64,000 bases of DNA from Ruegeria atlantica (GTDB lineage Bacteria > Pseudomonadota > Alphaproteobacteria > Rhodobacterales > Rhodobacteraceae), in contig NZ_WQCG01000002.1 in the NCBI RefSeq assembly GCF_013032505.1, positions 868,001 to 932,000 on the forward strand, read 5' to 3'. Position 1 is the first letter of the stretch. Every line of letters starts with the position of its first letter. Made by a program: the position numbers and the translations under genes. Shown here in pieces: positions 43,040-52,057 of the stretch. The notes below the pieces were generated by a model. It did not search any database. It was not told the DNA's origin and saw only the letters and a list, made by a program, of their open reading frames with translations.

Positions 43040-43546
43040 ATGAAAATGTTTACCAAAGCGTTTTGCGCTTCTTCCGCTTTACTGGCCAGCTCCGCGTACG
43101 CCGAACCGCACGTGGAAATGAGCATCCCTCTCGAGTGGGCGCAAACCGCCGCCACCGTCGCATCTCAAACTTGCGCTGATATGGGATTTGCGACAACGGT
43201 CACAGTTGTGGATCAGCGTGCTCAGCCCCGCGTCCAACTCATGCGCGAAGGCGCATTTCCGCACACCATCCACACCAGTAGCCGAAAAGCAATCACGGCT
43301 GCGTCACGACGCGAAGCGACTTCGGTGATTGAGGCCGAAAACGAGCATGAGCCCACGTTGGGTGCTGTCTTCAATGAAATCGGTCTGATTACACTTTCCG
43401 GGGGCATCCCGATCATTTACGAAGGTGCCGTCATCGGTGGCATCGGAATTGCTGGGTCTCCCGGCGAGGATGCAAATGGAAAGGAATTCGACGATATCTG
43501 CGCCGAAGCAGGTATTGCTGCAATCAGCGACCAACTGAAACCGTAG
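43040..43546 (+). CDS. exported GlcG/HbpS-family (DUF336) protein
   Basis: 168 residues. Sec signal MFTKAFCASSALLASSAYA (about 3-21), then the GlcG/HbpS fold: AQTAATVASQTCADMGFATTVTVVDQRAQPRVQLMREGAFPHTIHTSSRKAITAA and GGIPIIYEGAVIGGIGIAGSPGEDANGKEFDDICAEAGI. Members include the haem-degrading sensor accessory HbpS and uncharacterised catabolic proteins. A GC hairpin follows the gene. Function here unknown; exported location suggests a role in haem or oxidant handling near the oxidase (inference). Confidence 0.82.
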   Translation: MKMFTKAFCASSALLASSAYAEPHVEMSIPLEWAQTAATVASQTCADMGFATTVTVVDQRAQPRVQLMREGAFPHTIHTSSRKAITAASRREATSVIEAENEHEPTLGAVFNEIGLITLSGGIPIIYEGAVIGGIGIAGSPGEDANGKEFDDICAEAGIAAISDQLKP

Positions 43547-43563
43547 CGCAAATTGACTGGAAC

Positions 43564-43593
43564 GGAGGGGCGTCCTTGGGAGCCCCTGCCTCC
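43564..43593 (+). terminator. hairpin after the GlcG/HbpS gene
   Basis: GGAGGGGC and GCCCCTGCCTCC pair with a two-base bulge around a ten-base loop, 18 bases after the stop. Stable stem, no strong T-tract. Confidence 0.5.
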
Positions 43594-43802
43594 TACAACT
43601 ACTACAGAGTCAGCTTTTTCAGTGACCGGAGACTTAGTCGTAGTCGCAGCGAATGGCGGCTTCCCACCCTTAACTTCGTCCGATGAAATTGACTTGTCGA
43701 CTTAAGGTGACGGTATAGCCAGTCTCGCCGCATTTATTTTTGTGAGCCCGCGGAATTTGACCAAGCCAAATAGCCTATTCCCGAGCTGTGAACAAAGACG
43801 CT

Positions 43803-44930
43803 CTAGTAAAGCTCCTTCGACAACGTCACCAAAAATGCAACCAAGTCTGCAATCTCCTGCTCCGACAAATTCAATTCCGAGAGAATGGCTTCACCGTCGG
43901 CGTGCAGTCTTTCCGTATCAATCTTACTGTAATGCCGGATCACTGCGTTCAGATCACTTAGGCTGCCGTTATGCATGTACGGAGCGGTTTCAGACACTCC
44001 CCGCAAGCTGGGCGTGCGGAAGGTTCCAAAATCTGAATGGTTCCTTCGTACATTTCGAACCGCCCAAGCACCTTGCCTGTTCGGATCATCATTCCAGTTG
44101 CCGTCCAGTGTGTAGGGGCTTGAGAGTAAAAAGTTCAGCCCACCGAACCGCCCTTCGTCGACCTCGGTTTCATTCAGAAAATATGGCACACCAGCGTCGT
44201 GGAACTCGTTGTTGGAAAATCTCGGACCATTGTGGCACAACACACAGTTTCCACGCCCTATGAACAGCTGAAGACCTCGCTGCGCAGCTTCGGGGTAGCT
44301 CACAGCCGCTGCTAAATCTTGGTTCTCCAATGCATCGCGGAATGCGTCAAACTGTGTCTGGTCCGTAGCCAAAGTTTCCAAGTAGGCGGATAGAGTTTTG
44401 GCAATGTTCACCAGCACAAGCTCTGAATCTTGAACCTGAATGTCGCCAAACAAGACTTCAAATTCATCAATGTAGGTACTTTCTGAGATAGCGGTTTTTA
44501 GGCTATCGGCATTGTGGGCCATCTCTTGTTCTTCGATGATCGGATGCAGGCTGGCTGCCCAAAGATTATCGCTTTTGCCACCCCACCCATACCAGCGGAG
44601 TCCGGCTAGGTTCTGCAACGATGGAGTGTTTCGATCTAACAGTACACGGCCGAGCGCCCGGGCCTCTGGCGTTGTAAATGCCTGTTCAGGATCATGACAA
44701 CTTGCACAAGAAAATGCACCGTCGACGGACAACACCGGATCGTTGAATAAGGCCTCTCCAAGCGCGATCGCTCTGGCATTGTTCGAAACCCTATTGCTTG
44801 GGTCCGAATGGAAGGATGGCGGCCAAGGCCCAAAGGAAAGCGTTTGTTCAATTTCGTCTGCAGACAGCAATACCTCTGCACGCACTGCACCTGCCAAGGC
44901 GATTAGCGCAGCTGTAAACCACAGCTTCAT
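43803..44930 (-). CDS. di-haem cytochrome c peroxidase / MauG-family protein
   Basis: 375 residues. Signal peptide MKLWFTAALIALAGAVRA (1-18). Two c-type haem sites: CASCH (75-79) and CVLCH (about 228). Further family marks are RNTPSLQNLAGLRWYGWGGKSDNL, GVPYFLNETEVDEGRFGG and TPSLRGVSETAPYMHNGSLSDL near the second haem. The family includes H2O2-reducing peroxidases and MauG/MbnH enzymes that oxidise tryptophan in partner proteins. Start ATG 44930 overlaps the stop of the small YtkA-like gene by four bases. The coupled secreted partner makes a maturation role possible, but peroxidase activity is the default reading. Confidence 0.87.
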   Translation of the reverse strand: MKLWFTAALIALAGAVRAEVLLSADEIEQTLSFGPWPPSFHSDPSNRVSNNARAIALGEALFNDPVLSVDGAFSCASCHDPEQAFTTPEARALGRVLLDRNTPSLQNLAGLRWYGWGGKSDNLWAASLHPIIEEQEMAHNADSLKTAISESTYIDEFEVLFGDIQVQDSELVLVNIAKTLSAYLETLATDQTQFDAFRDALENQDLAAAVSYPEAAQRGLQLFIGRGNCVLCHNGPRFSNNEFHDAGVPYFLNETEVDEGRFGGLNFLLSSPYTLDGNWNDDPNRQGAWAVRNVRRNHSDFGTFRTPSLRGVSETAPYMHNGSLSDLNAVIRHYSKIDTERLHADGEAILSELNLSEQEIADLVAFLVTLSKELY

Positions 44931-45304
44931 TTCAGCGTAATTTCTGACGAGTAGAAAATTGATTGGCCATTGATGTCGACATTCACCTGCAGCTCCCACA
45001 AACCCGGCATGTGAAACAGCATATCATCAACACGGAACGCTCCGCCGCCCAAGGCGGTAACTTTGGGGGTATAGTTCAAACCGTGTCGATGAGCGGGCAT
45101 GATTGCATCCACACCCATTTGGCCCACGGCAGTTTCACTACAAATAGAAACCAATACGGAAAACGGTTGAGCCAACGGAATCTCATCGACGGACAGATAA
45201 ACCTCGGGTGCGTTTTGAACTTCCGAATTCATACGTTGCCCAGTTACGTCACAAGCAAAAGCCGTGCTGGACCAAATCATACACCAGACAGCGCAGCGGA
45301 TCAT
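44927..45304 (-). CDS. small periplasmic YtkA/FixH-like protein
   Basis: 125 residues. Signal peptide CAVWCMIWSSTAFA (about 3-17). The mature part is an immunoglobulin-like beta-sandwich: VYLSVDEIPLAQPFSVLVSICSE, DAIMPAHRHGLNYTPKVTALGGGAFRVDDMLFHMPGLWELQVNV and SIFYSSEITLK. The MPAHRHG and FHMPGLWEL features are those of YtkA-like/auxin-binding-like proteins, some of which bind copper via Met/His. Four-base overlaps on both sides couple it to the amidohydrolase upstream and the di-haem protein downstream. Function unknown. Confidence 0.75.
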   Translation of the reverse strand: MIRCAVWCMIWSSTAFACDVTGQRMNSEVQNAPEVYLSVDEIPLAQPFSVLVSICSETAVGQMGVDAIMPAHRHGLNYTPKVTALGGGAFRVDDMLFHMPGLWELQVNVDINGQSIFYSSEITLK

Positions 45305-46107
45305 TGTGATGCCAGCAAACGTTCGGCGTTGGCATAGGCAATGTTGTCCGCAATCTGGTCCGGCAGCAAATCCAACCATTCACGCGAAAAATCTGCGTGG
45401 GGGCCGACATAGTACCAACGTTCCGGCGCAAATGTATCCGTACCGACCATAAACCGATCGGGATGGGCTTCGAACGCAGCCTTCCAATTCGGGTCGATAC
45501 TGCCTCGTGAGACCATGTCCGAACGAAATGCCAAATCGGCCCAAAGCCTGGGATAGGTGTCCAGCGCGTCAACAACACTCGCCGGGTCGTCAAAGCCAGA
45601 ATGGGCCCACAGTACCCGAGCTTCAGGCCAGGTTTCGAAGATCAGGTCAACTGCCTCTCGATCGCCGTGGTGGTGTAGAATGAGGTTCCGCTCTTTCGCC
45701 AGTGCAATCATGCGCTGGATAACCGGCGTCTTAATGTCGTCTCCGTAAGCGTGAAACTCGCCGATGGCTTCGTAGTCGTTCTTGGTCAGATTTTCTTCCA
45801 AATAGTCGATTACGGTTTCATCGTGCATCCAGGTGTTGATTTCACCGCGACGCCGGTAAGGGCGCAGTGCCGGAACAACGATATCTGGTGCTGCGGCCAA
45901 CAACAGCTGAGTACCATTGTCATCCGAGCTGGAAACTAGTGCTTTCCGCACGCCCGCATCCCGAAGGATTTTGGCCACCTGTTCAGGAGGAACCAGTTTG
46001 ACGGCATCGTGGCTGTAATGAATGTGCGCGTCAAAGATCGGGCGCTGTTCTGCGATGGCGGTACTGCAAAACAGCGCGGCACCTAAAATGAAGATATGTT
46101 TCAGCAC
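45301..46107 (-). CDS. exported amidohydrolase-2 family protein
   Basis: 268 residues. GTG start at 46107, exactly six bases after AGGAGG; a TTG further upstream lies before that site. Signal peptide KHIFILGAALFCSTAIA (about 3-19), then an amidohydrolase barrel: PIFDAHIHYSHDAV (HxH metal ligands), LILHHHGDREAV, VLWAHSGFDD, and RFMVGTDTFAPERWYY with the terminal Asp. Family members hydrolyse lactones or decarboxylate aromatic acids in the cytoplasm; export to the periplasm is unusual. It starts 22 bases after an intradiol dioxygenase gene. Confidence 0.82.
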   Translation of the reverse strand: MLKHIFILGAALFCSTAIAEQRPIFDAHIHYSHDAVKLVPPEQVAKILRDAGVRKALVSSSDDNGTQLLLAAAPDIVVPALRPYRRRGEINTWMHDETVIDYLEENLTKNDYEAIGEFHAYGDDIKTPVIQRMIALAKERNLILHHHGDREAVDLIFETWPEARVLWAHSGFDDPASVVDALDTYPRLWADLAFRSDMVSRGSIDPNWKAAFEAHPDRFMVGTDTFAPERWYYVGPHADFSREWLDLLPDQIADNIAYANAERLLASQ

Positions 46108-46128
46108 CTCAAGCCTCCTCAATATCGT

Positions 46129-46995
46129 TCAGGATCTGGCAAGCTTCACATCGAATTTCACGTGCAAGAAAGGTTCAGTGATCTTACCAGAAAGCTCCAT
46201 GCCATCCGGAAATTCCGAAACTGGCCTTTCAACATAGGTCATCACCAGATCATCCCGAACACCAAAGACCGTATCTTGATCCAAATAAGGATCGTCGTCG
46301 GGGAAAATCTCAGTCACCAAAGATCGATAACCAGGAGCTTTGACGATATAGTGCAGGTGCGAAGGTCGCCAGGGATGGCGGCCGCAGGCGCGCAGGATGT
46401 CCCCGACAGGCCCGTCTGACGGTACTGTGTATTCAACTGGCTTGACGGTCGTGAATGCATACTTACCGTCGTCACCGGTAGTCATCAGGCCGTGAAAAGA
46501 ATAGGTATCCTGTTCTTCGTCCTGACTTGCATACATTCCATTCGGTGCGGTTTGCCAGATATCCAACTCTGCACCGGAAATCGGATTACCATCGATATCC
46601 CGGATCACGCCTTCAGCAAGCAGCACAGGTCCACCGTAGTGGCGCTTCATATCCCCACCGACTGGCAGAGCGGGCGCGCCGGATACGTGAAAAGGTCCAA
46701 GTACAGATGAACTTGTTGCTTCCGGACTGGAATGTAGCATGTCCACCAATGACGAAAGGCCCAGCACATCAGAGGCGAGCACGAATTCATGCCTGTCCTC
46801 AGTTTCCACCGCAGCGCAGCCCTCCAGAAACGCAATCCCAGCGCGCCATTCTTCATGCGTCAGGTTGGTTTCCCGCGCGAAATCATGGATGTGTTTGACC
46901 AGAGACCCCATGATTTCTCTCATCCGCGGATCGGTGTCCTTGGACAGGTATCCCATGAACACGTCGGTGATATTGTCTTTGGTGACAGAGCGCAT
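46129..46995 (-). CDS. intradiol ring-cleavage dioxygenase (hydroxyquinol/catechol 1,2-dioxygenase type)
   Basis: 288 residues. The helical N-terminal dimer domain (1-100) is of the catechol/hydroxyquinol 1,2-dioxygenase type. The catalytic beta-sandwich has the intradiol signature GVIRDIDGNPISGAELDIWQ. The four Fe(III) ligands are visible: Tyr in PNGMYASQ (about 155), Tyr in PVEYTVPSDGPVGD (about 188), and two His in RPSHLHYIV (about 212-214). It should cleave a catechol, hydroxyquinol or related ring between the hydroxyls to a muconate/maleylacetate product. It follows the TRAP large-permease gene by ten bases, pointing to an imported aromatic or aromatic-like substrate. Confidence 0.9.
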   Translation of the reverse strand: MRSVTKDNITDVFMGYLSKDTDPRMREIMGSLVKHIHDFARETNLTHEEWRAGIAFLEGCAAVETEDRHEFVLASDVLGLSSLVDMLHSSPEATSSSVLGPFHVSGAPALPVGGDMKRHYGGPVLLAEGVIRDIDGNPISGAELDIWQTAPNGMYASQDEEQDTYSFHGLMTTGDDGKYAFTTVKPVEYTVPSDGPVGDILRACGRHPWRPSHLHYIVKAPGYRSLVTEIFPDDDPYLDQDTVFGVRDDLVMTYVERPVSEFPDGMELSGKITEPFLHVKFDVKLARS

Positions 46996-47005
46996 CTTGG
47001 CCTCC

Positions 47006-48310
47006 TTAAATCAGGGCAAGGCTGAGGATCGGGAACTCGATCAAAATGAACAGGACGATCAGCATCACGAACGCAAAGGGAAGTGCGCCCATGAACACAT
47101 CCTTGAGCGATATTCGGTCATCGTTGATCGTCGATTTGATGACGAAACAGGATATACCTAGCGGCGGGGTCAAAAGTCCGATTTCGGCGCCGACCACGGT
47201 GATGATCCCGAACCAGATCAGCGACATGTCCAGGGCTTCGGCCATGGGCAAGAACAACGGGACGACGATCAGGATGATCGATGCAGTATCCAGCAAAGTC
47301 CCTAGAAAAAGCATCAACAAAACGTAGAGCAACATTATCGACCAGAAGGACGCCGAGTTCCCTGCAAGCAGGTCCTGCAACTGATTGGGCAGCCCGGCCA
47401 GCCCCAGCATGCGACTATAGATCGAAGCCGCCGTAATCAGGAACAAGATCGCCGCTGTAATGTGACCGGTTTCCAGCAACGCGTCCCAGAACGCTCTTGG
47501 TGTCATGGACTTGCGTACGACTGCGATCACGAGCGCAACCAGTGCCCCAGCGGCACCCGCCTCGACAGCGGTTAGCCATCCTGTGTAAATGCCACCGAGC
47601 ACTACCGTGATAATGAACAATGTGGGCAGGGTCTTGGATGCGATCTCGCGCCCGGACATCCATTCGGTGTCTTCGACGACCCGGCCGCCCACAAATGCAG
47701 GTGTAAAACGGCCCATCAACCAGATCGCGCCTACATAAGCTATTGCCAGCATGATACCGGGTATTACTCCCGCCAGAAACATGTCCCCTACGGACTGCTC
47801 GGCGACAAAGGAATAGATGATCAGCATCGCCGAGGGTGGAATAATCATCCCCAAAACCGAAGACCCGGCCACAACCCCAACCGCAAAACGTGGATTATAT
47901 GCCTGCGCCATCATCTGCGGGACCGAGACCTTGGTGAACACTGATGCGGACGCAATGGACGACCCGGTAACGGCCGCAAACACAGCATTTGCTCCGACGG
48001 TCGCCATTCCGATACCGCCTTTGACCTTGCGGAACCGCATGGTCATGACTTCGTAAATGTCCCTGCCTAGTCCCGCTTTTGAAACGATGAGCCCCATAAA
48101 GGTAAACAGCGGGATTGTCGCGAAACTGTATTCCATCGCGCTGTCGCCCACCGCAACCTTCAGCAGGTTGAGCGCGAGCGTGAAGTTATCCCGCATCAGC
48201 CAGATCGACACGAAGGAGACCACGCCCAAAGCAATCGGAATGTAGACGCCTGCGTAGATCAAAAAGACGATGGCAACGACCGAGATCAGGCCAATCTCAA
48301 TCGGCGTCAT
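47006..48310 (-). CDS. dctM: TRAP transporter large permease (DctM family), second system
   Basis: 434 residues with about 12 hydrophobic segments; GANAVFAAVTGSSIASASVFTKVSVPQM, GSSVLGMIIPPSAMLIIYSFVAEQSVGDMFLAGVIPG and LLTPPLGISCFVIKSTIND are DctM hallmarks. Its start overlaps the small-permease stop by four bases. The unit lies in a ten-gene minus-strand array with ring-cleavage and hydrolase genes, so an aromatic acid, pyrone or dicarboxylate substrate is likely. Distinct in sequence from the 27.5 kb system. Confidence 0.92.
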   Translation of the reverse strand: MTPIEIGLISVVAIVFLIYAGVYIPIALGVVSFVSIWLMRDNFTLALNLLKVAVGDSAMEYSFATIPLFTFMGLIVSKAGLGRDIYEVMTMRFRKVKGGIGMATVGANAVFAAVTGSSIASASVFTKVSVPQMMAQAYNPRFAVGVVAGSSVLGMIIPPSAMLIIYSFVAEQSVGDMFLAGVIPGIMLAIAYVGAIWLMGRFTPAFVGGRVVEDTEWMSGREIASKTLPTLFIITVVLGGIYTGWLTAVEAGAAGALVALVIAVVRKSMTPRAFWDALLETGHITAAILFLITAASIYSRMLGLAGLPNQLQDLLAGNSASFWSIMLLYVLLMLFLGTLLDTASIILIVVPLFLPMAEALDMSLIWFGIITVVGAEIGLLTPPLGISCFVIKSTINDDRISLKDVFMGALPFAFVMLIVLFILIEFPILSLALI

Positions 48311-48858
48311 TCTGCGGCCTCGTCATGTTCAGGGGTGCGGACAAGCTGCGGACGGTCCTGCGCCGTGACGACCTTAAGCAGGAAGATCACGCAGGCAAGC
48401 GCAGTACCGCACGCGATGACCAGTTTGACCGGCCACCATGGCAATGTGAAAAGACCGGGTACTCCGAAGTAGTCCTGTGTCTCCCACATATGAAGAAATT
48501 CTGGGAAGGTTACATACGCAATCAAAGCCATAAAGATTGCAGATATGGCGTTGATGATGCGCCTCAGGCTGGCTGTCAGACCCGGGCGGCGATGGTGCAG
48601 CAGGTTCAGGAACCCGTCTGAGCGCGTCAGCCGATCCACTCTGACGACGTCGGCCAATTGCAGGAAAACGATCATCACGACCGAGAATTGTACCATCTCG
48701 TAGGTCCCGCGCAGAGGAGCTGAAAACAGACCACGCGCAATGACGTCAACATTCAGAATGACCACCAACGCAAGGACGACGAGCGTACCCAAGGCGTTGG
48801 CGACGATTGCGAGCGAATTGGCGACCCGCGACAGGCCAGCAACTGCGGTCTTCAGCAT
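48307..48858 (-). CDS. dctQ: TRAP transporter small permease (DctQ family), second system
   Basis: 183 residues, four hydrophobic segments (SLAIVANALGTLVVLALVVILNVDVIARGLF; TYEMVQFSVVMIVFLQLADVVR; ISAIFMALIAYVTF; PWWPVKLVIACGTALACVIFLL). Forms the membrane complex with the large permease encoded next. Confidence 0.88.
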   Translation of the reverse strand: MLKTAVAGLSRVANSLAIVANALGTLVVLALVVILNVDVIARGLFSAPLRGTYEMVQFSVVMIVFLQLADVVRVDRLTRSDGFLNLLHHRRPGLTASLRRIINAISAIFMALIAYVTFPEFLHMWETQDYFGVPGLFTLPWWPVKLVIACGTALACVIFLLKVVTAQDRPQLVRTPEHDEAAE

Positions 48859-48888
48859 GAAAGGCCCCTTTCGTGGATCGCCAGACAG

Positions 48889-49962
48889 TTACTCAGCCGT
48901 CCAGTCACGCACGCCGGTGAATCCGGCATCCTGAAGCTTGCCGAGGTAAGCGGCCAGCATCTCTGTGCCCTGCTCACCATTATCGTTGAGCGTCGCGGCC
49001 CATTCCTGCGCGACATTCGGCATGGCGTTTGCCCAAGCGGCACGGTCTTCGTCCGAAACCTCAACGATTGTGCCACCCGCTTCAACATACGCATCCCGCG
49101 AAGCAGCGGCGCGGTCCATCGCGATGCCGGCGACATGGTCACGGTAGTCGATGGCGACGGCCTTCAACACGTCTTTTACTTCGTCCGGGAGGCTAGCCCA
49201 GTAGTCGGCATTGACGGTGATGGTCTTGGAATTCACCGCTCCCAGATCAGCCTTGAGCATGTAAGGTGCTACTTCCGCGATCTTAAACGTCTTTGCGGCT
49301 TCGGGCCAAAGCATGCCGCAATCGACGAGTCCGGTTTGAAGCATGTTGTAGAAATCGGTTAGTCCCCCGCGTACACCGGCGGCATCCTTGATCCCTTCAA
49401 GATAACGCAGGTTCAGGCCTGCTCCCGCGATTTTGCGGCCCTCAAGGTCGGCGACCGACGAAACAGGTTCTGTGCAGAAAATTTGATAGGTGTCGAGCAC
49501 AACGCCCGTGGCAAGGTAAACTTGGTTCTGCGCAGCAAATTCGTTCTGCATCGCTGGGTATTCGCGCGCGATTTCATCAACTGCCTTGGCCACGGCACGG
49601 GAGTCCGATGCCACGAAGGGTGTCGATCCCGAAATACCCTGGCTGGGCAGCTTAGAAGAATGAAAGATGGTTGTGACGATACCAATGTCGCCAAGGCCAA
49701 GCTGAATCCCTTCCAGAACGCCTTTCGGCTTAACGATTGAACCGCCGTAGTTCTCTTGCCAGTTCATCTTATAGTTGCCGGAATCGCCCAACCGTTTGTC
49801 CACTTCTGGAATGAAGAAGTTGGTGAACTCTTTGACCCACAACGCGCGGTCGGGATAGCCATCAATTACGACGGCAGAGATGGTCTCTTCTGCCGCGAGG
49901 GGCATCGCCATGATGCCTGCCAGAGCAGCGCCCACTAGGCTGCGTTTGGTCCAGTTTTTCAT
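48889..49962 (-). CDS. dctP: TRAP transporter periplasmic substrate-binding protein (DctP family), second system
   Basis: 357 residues. Signal peptide SLVGAALAGIMAMPLAA (about 8-24). DctP fold with ADLEGRKIAGAGLNLRYLEGI where family members place the ligand-anchoring Arg, and MLQTGLVDCGMLWPEAAKTFKI. Asn instead of a second basic residue in GLNLR may reflect a non-dicarboxylate ligand (inference). Followed by permease genes and preceded by an OsmC-family gene within 33 bases. Confidence 0.9.
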   Translation of the reverse strand: MKNWTKRSLVGAALAGIMAMPLAAEETISAVVIDGYPDRALWVKEFTNFFIPEVDKRLGDSGNYKMNWQENYGGSIVKPKGVLEGIQLGLGDIGIVTTIFHSSKLPSQGISGSTPFVASDSRAVAKAVDEIAREYPAMQNEFAAQNQVYLATGVVLDTYQIFCTEPVSSVADLEGRKIAGAGLNLRYLEGIKDAAGVRGGLTDFYNMLQTGLVDCGMLWPEAAKTFKIAEVAPYMLKADLGAVNSKTITVNADYWASLPDEVKDVLKAVAIDYRDHVAGIAMDRAAASRDAYVEAGGTIVEVSDEDRAAWANAMPNVAQEWAATLNDNGEQGTEMLAAYLGKLQDAGFTGVRDWTAE

Positions 49963-49995
49963 TTCTCTCCTCCCAGAAAGTCGGGTCTTTTGTCT

Positions 49996-50457
49996 TTAAT
50001 TGTTTGTTTTGACCCAGTTGACGGTCAGGTCCGTGCCTGCCGCTTCAAACAGTTTTGCGATCGCGCAATACTTAGCTGTCTCCTCGCCCACGCGTGTCAG
50101 CTCCTCCTGACTGGCGTGCGTCTCACAATTCACGGTGAGTTCGATTTCCGGAAACGGAACATCGATCTCTTCCTCCATAAGGACACCGCGCCGATCCAGC
50201 CTGCATTTCGCGTCGATTGTCACCGTGCCGAGGTCAACTCCCAACCGATATGCGTTCTTGTGCCCGATGACATTCGTACAGGCGATCAGCGCTGCCATTG
50301 CGGTTTCGGTCGGAGACGGACCAAGATTTGTCCCGCCGCGTTCGACGGGTTCATCGACAACAACATCAAGATCGCGAATTGGTATTTCAGTCCGCGCATG
50401 AGTCGGGCATTGAGCTGTCGTGCGGTACGTCACGACGGGTTTCACTTTCATAGCCAC
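49996..50457 (-). CDS. OsmC/Ohr-family protein
   Basis: 153 residues, OsmC fold. Conserved parts are GGTNLGPSPTETAMAALIACTNVIGHKNA with the first reactive Cys (about 68) and AKYCAIAKLFEAAG with the second (about 134). OsmC-type proteins reduce organic hydroperoxides via this Cys pair. It lies between a nitroreductase and a TRAP binding-protein gene, so it may protect against peroxides or act as an accessory in catabolism of the imported compound. Confidence 0.87.
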   Translation of the reverse strand: MAMKVKPVVTYRTTAQCPTHARTEIPIRDLDVVVDEPVERGGTNLGPSPTETAMAALIACTNVIGHKNAYRLGVDLGTVTIDAKCRLDRRGVLMEEEIDVPFPEIELTVNCETHASQEELTRVGEETAKYCAIAKLFEAAGTDLTVNWVKTNN

Positions 50458-50469
50458 AGCGTCACCTCC

Positions 50470-51135
50470 TCATGCATAAGAGCAAACCTTTTCGAATGGA
50501 AAACGTGGAAGCTTCTGGAACAATCCGGTCTCGTCCGCGTAGCCCAGATTGCAAAGAAAATTGGACTTGAGCGTCGTGCCCGCGAAGAACTCCTCGTCGA
50601 CGATCTTGTTCGAAAAACCTGACATGGCGCCGACGTCCAACCCGACCGCCCGGGCCGCAATCATGAAGTAGGCGCCCTGAAGCGTGCCATTTCGAAAGGC
50701 CGTGTCTGCCACGTAGTCGGGCTTGTTTTCGAACAATGGCCGACGGTCTTCGTGCGGGAAAAGAAAGGGCAGTTCCTTCCAGAAGTCCATGTCATAGGCA
50801 ATGATCGCCGTGACCGGAGCATCCATCATCTTTGGCAAATTCTTGGGCTTTAAAGACTTTGCAAGCAGCTCTTTCCCTTCGGGACTTTTTACGAAAACGA
50901 AGCGCGCGGGCAACGTATTCATGCTGGTCGCACCGTTGATCGTGATGTCGTAGATCTCTTCAAGTAGGTCGTCAGAAACAGGCTTGTTGGTCCACGCGTA
51001 GTGCGATCTGGATTCGCGCAGGATCAGGGCGATCGCGTCATCCGACAAGCGTGGAATGCGCTCGCGCAGATCGCGGTGATCTTGCTGCGCCTTGGCACGA
51101 AGTGCCTCCAGCTCTGCTCCGGTTGGTGCGCTCAT
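50470..51135 (-). CDS. nitroreductase-family flavoenzyme
   Basis: 221 residues, nitroreductase (FMN-binding) fold. Visible stretches are SHYAWTNKPVSDDLLEEIYDITINGATSMNTLPARFVFVKSPEGKELLAKSL, GTLQGAYFMIAARAVGLDVGAMSGFSNKIVDEEFF and NFLCNLGYAD. Closest in pattern to the malonic-semialdehyde reductase RutE/YdfG-neighbour group (HadB/RutE subfamily). RutE reduces malonic semialdehyde in pyrimidine catabolism, which would fit a malonate theme here; this is inference. The start overlaps the FAH gene stop by four bases. Confidence 0.85.
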   Translation of the reverse strand: MSAPTGAELEALRAKAQQDHRDLRERIPRLSDDAIALILRESRSHYAWTNKPVSDDLLEEIYDITINGATSMNTLPARFVFVKSPEGKELLAKSLKPKNLPKMMDAPVTAIIAYDMDFWKELPFLFPHEDRRPLFENKPDYVADTAFRNGTLQGAYFMIAARAVGLDVGAMSGFSNKIVDEEFFAGTTLKSNFLCNLGYADETGLFQKLPRFPFEKVCSYA

Positions 51136-52016
51136 GCTGCGGCCACCTTGGACTTGGCGTCTTTTTCGTCAATGATTGGGCTGGTGCAAATTCCGATGCC
51201 TTCAATCTCGACCTCAACGGTTTCGCCGGGCTTCAACCAACGGGGATTGGGCTTTTTGGCGTGTCCGACGCCAGGCGGCGTACCCAGCGCAATAAGATCC
51301 CCCGGCTCCAGAGTAGTATATTCCGAGATCGTCGCGATGACCTGACGAACGCCCCAGATCATATTGGCCGTGTTCGAACTTTGCAGGATTTCGTCACCCA
51401 CACGGCTTTCAATCTTCAGACCTGATGCCCCTTCGGGCAACTCATCAGGCGTCACGGTGAAAGGACCAATCGCGCCCGTGTCATCAAAGTTTTTGCCGGG
51501 CGTCCACTGAACGGTTTTGCGCTGATAGTCCCGCAGCGAACCATCGTTGAATACAGTGTAGCCAAAGACATAATCCAGTGCATCCTGCTCCGAGACATGG
51601 CGGCCGCGTTTTCCAACGATCAACATAAGTTCGGCTTCGTAGTCGAGCTTCTCGGAACAGGCAGGCCGCACCATAGGTTGCCCTGCCGCCATGATCGAGT
51701 TCTTCCCGCGCATGAACAGCGTTGGATATTCCGGGATGTCATACCCGCCTTCCTTGATGTGGTCCGTGTAGTTCAACCCCATGCAAATGATCGTTCCGGG
51801 AGCGGCAACGGGCAATGCCGGAGTGATGGAAGACACGGGCACAGTGTTTGCGGCGTCAATTTTGCTGGCAAGTGAGTCGGCCAGTTCAGGCTTGGCTATC
51901 AAACCCATCAAATCCGAACCGACGGCAGGGTCCAAAGCCGTTAGATTCACTGCGTTTTCGCCGTTTACAGCAAAAACCGCTGTGCCTTCCGAAGTCTCTC
52001 CCACCAGGTATTTCAT
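51132..52016 (-). CDS. FAH-family hydrolase
   Basis: 294 residues. Fumarylacetoacetate-hydrolase fold: TIICMGLNYTDHIKEGGYDIPEYPTLFMRGKNS, metal ligands in KLDYEAELMLIVGK, then FNDGSLRDYQRKTVQWTPGKNFDDTGAIGPF and LGTPPGVGHAKKP. Members hydrolyse acylpyruvates, decarboxylate or isomerise ring-cleavage products, or act on 2,4-diketo acids. First gene of the minus-strand array. Start uncertain: ATG 52016 begins the family N-terminus (MKYLVGE), ATG 52025 would add three residues. Divergent from a YciI-like gene. Confidence 0.84.
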   Translation of the reverse strand: MKYLVGETSEGTAVFAVNGENAVNLTALDPAVGSDLMGLIAKPELADSLASKIDAANTVPVSSITPALPVAAPGTIICMGLNYTDHIKEGGYDIPEYPTLFMRGKNSIMAAGQPMVRPACSEKLDYEAELMLIVGKRGRHVSEQDALDYVFGYTVFNDGSLRDYQRKTVQWTPGKNFDDTGAIGPFTVTPDELPEGASGLKIESRVGDEILQSSNTANMIWGVRQVIATISEYTTLEPGDLIALGTPPGVGHAKKPNPRWLKPGETVEVEIEGIGICTSPIIDEKDAKSKVAAA

Positions 52017-52057
52017 TTTCACCATCCATGTCAGCTCGCTTGATTTTTGCCGACTAT

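Noticed and set aside
43803..45304. MbnP/MbnH copper-protein pair
   Set aside because: The di-haem protein fits broadly, but the small partner is a YtkA/FixH-like protein of 125 residues and not an MbnP-type protein; only the general maturation idea is kept.
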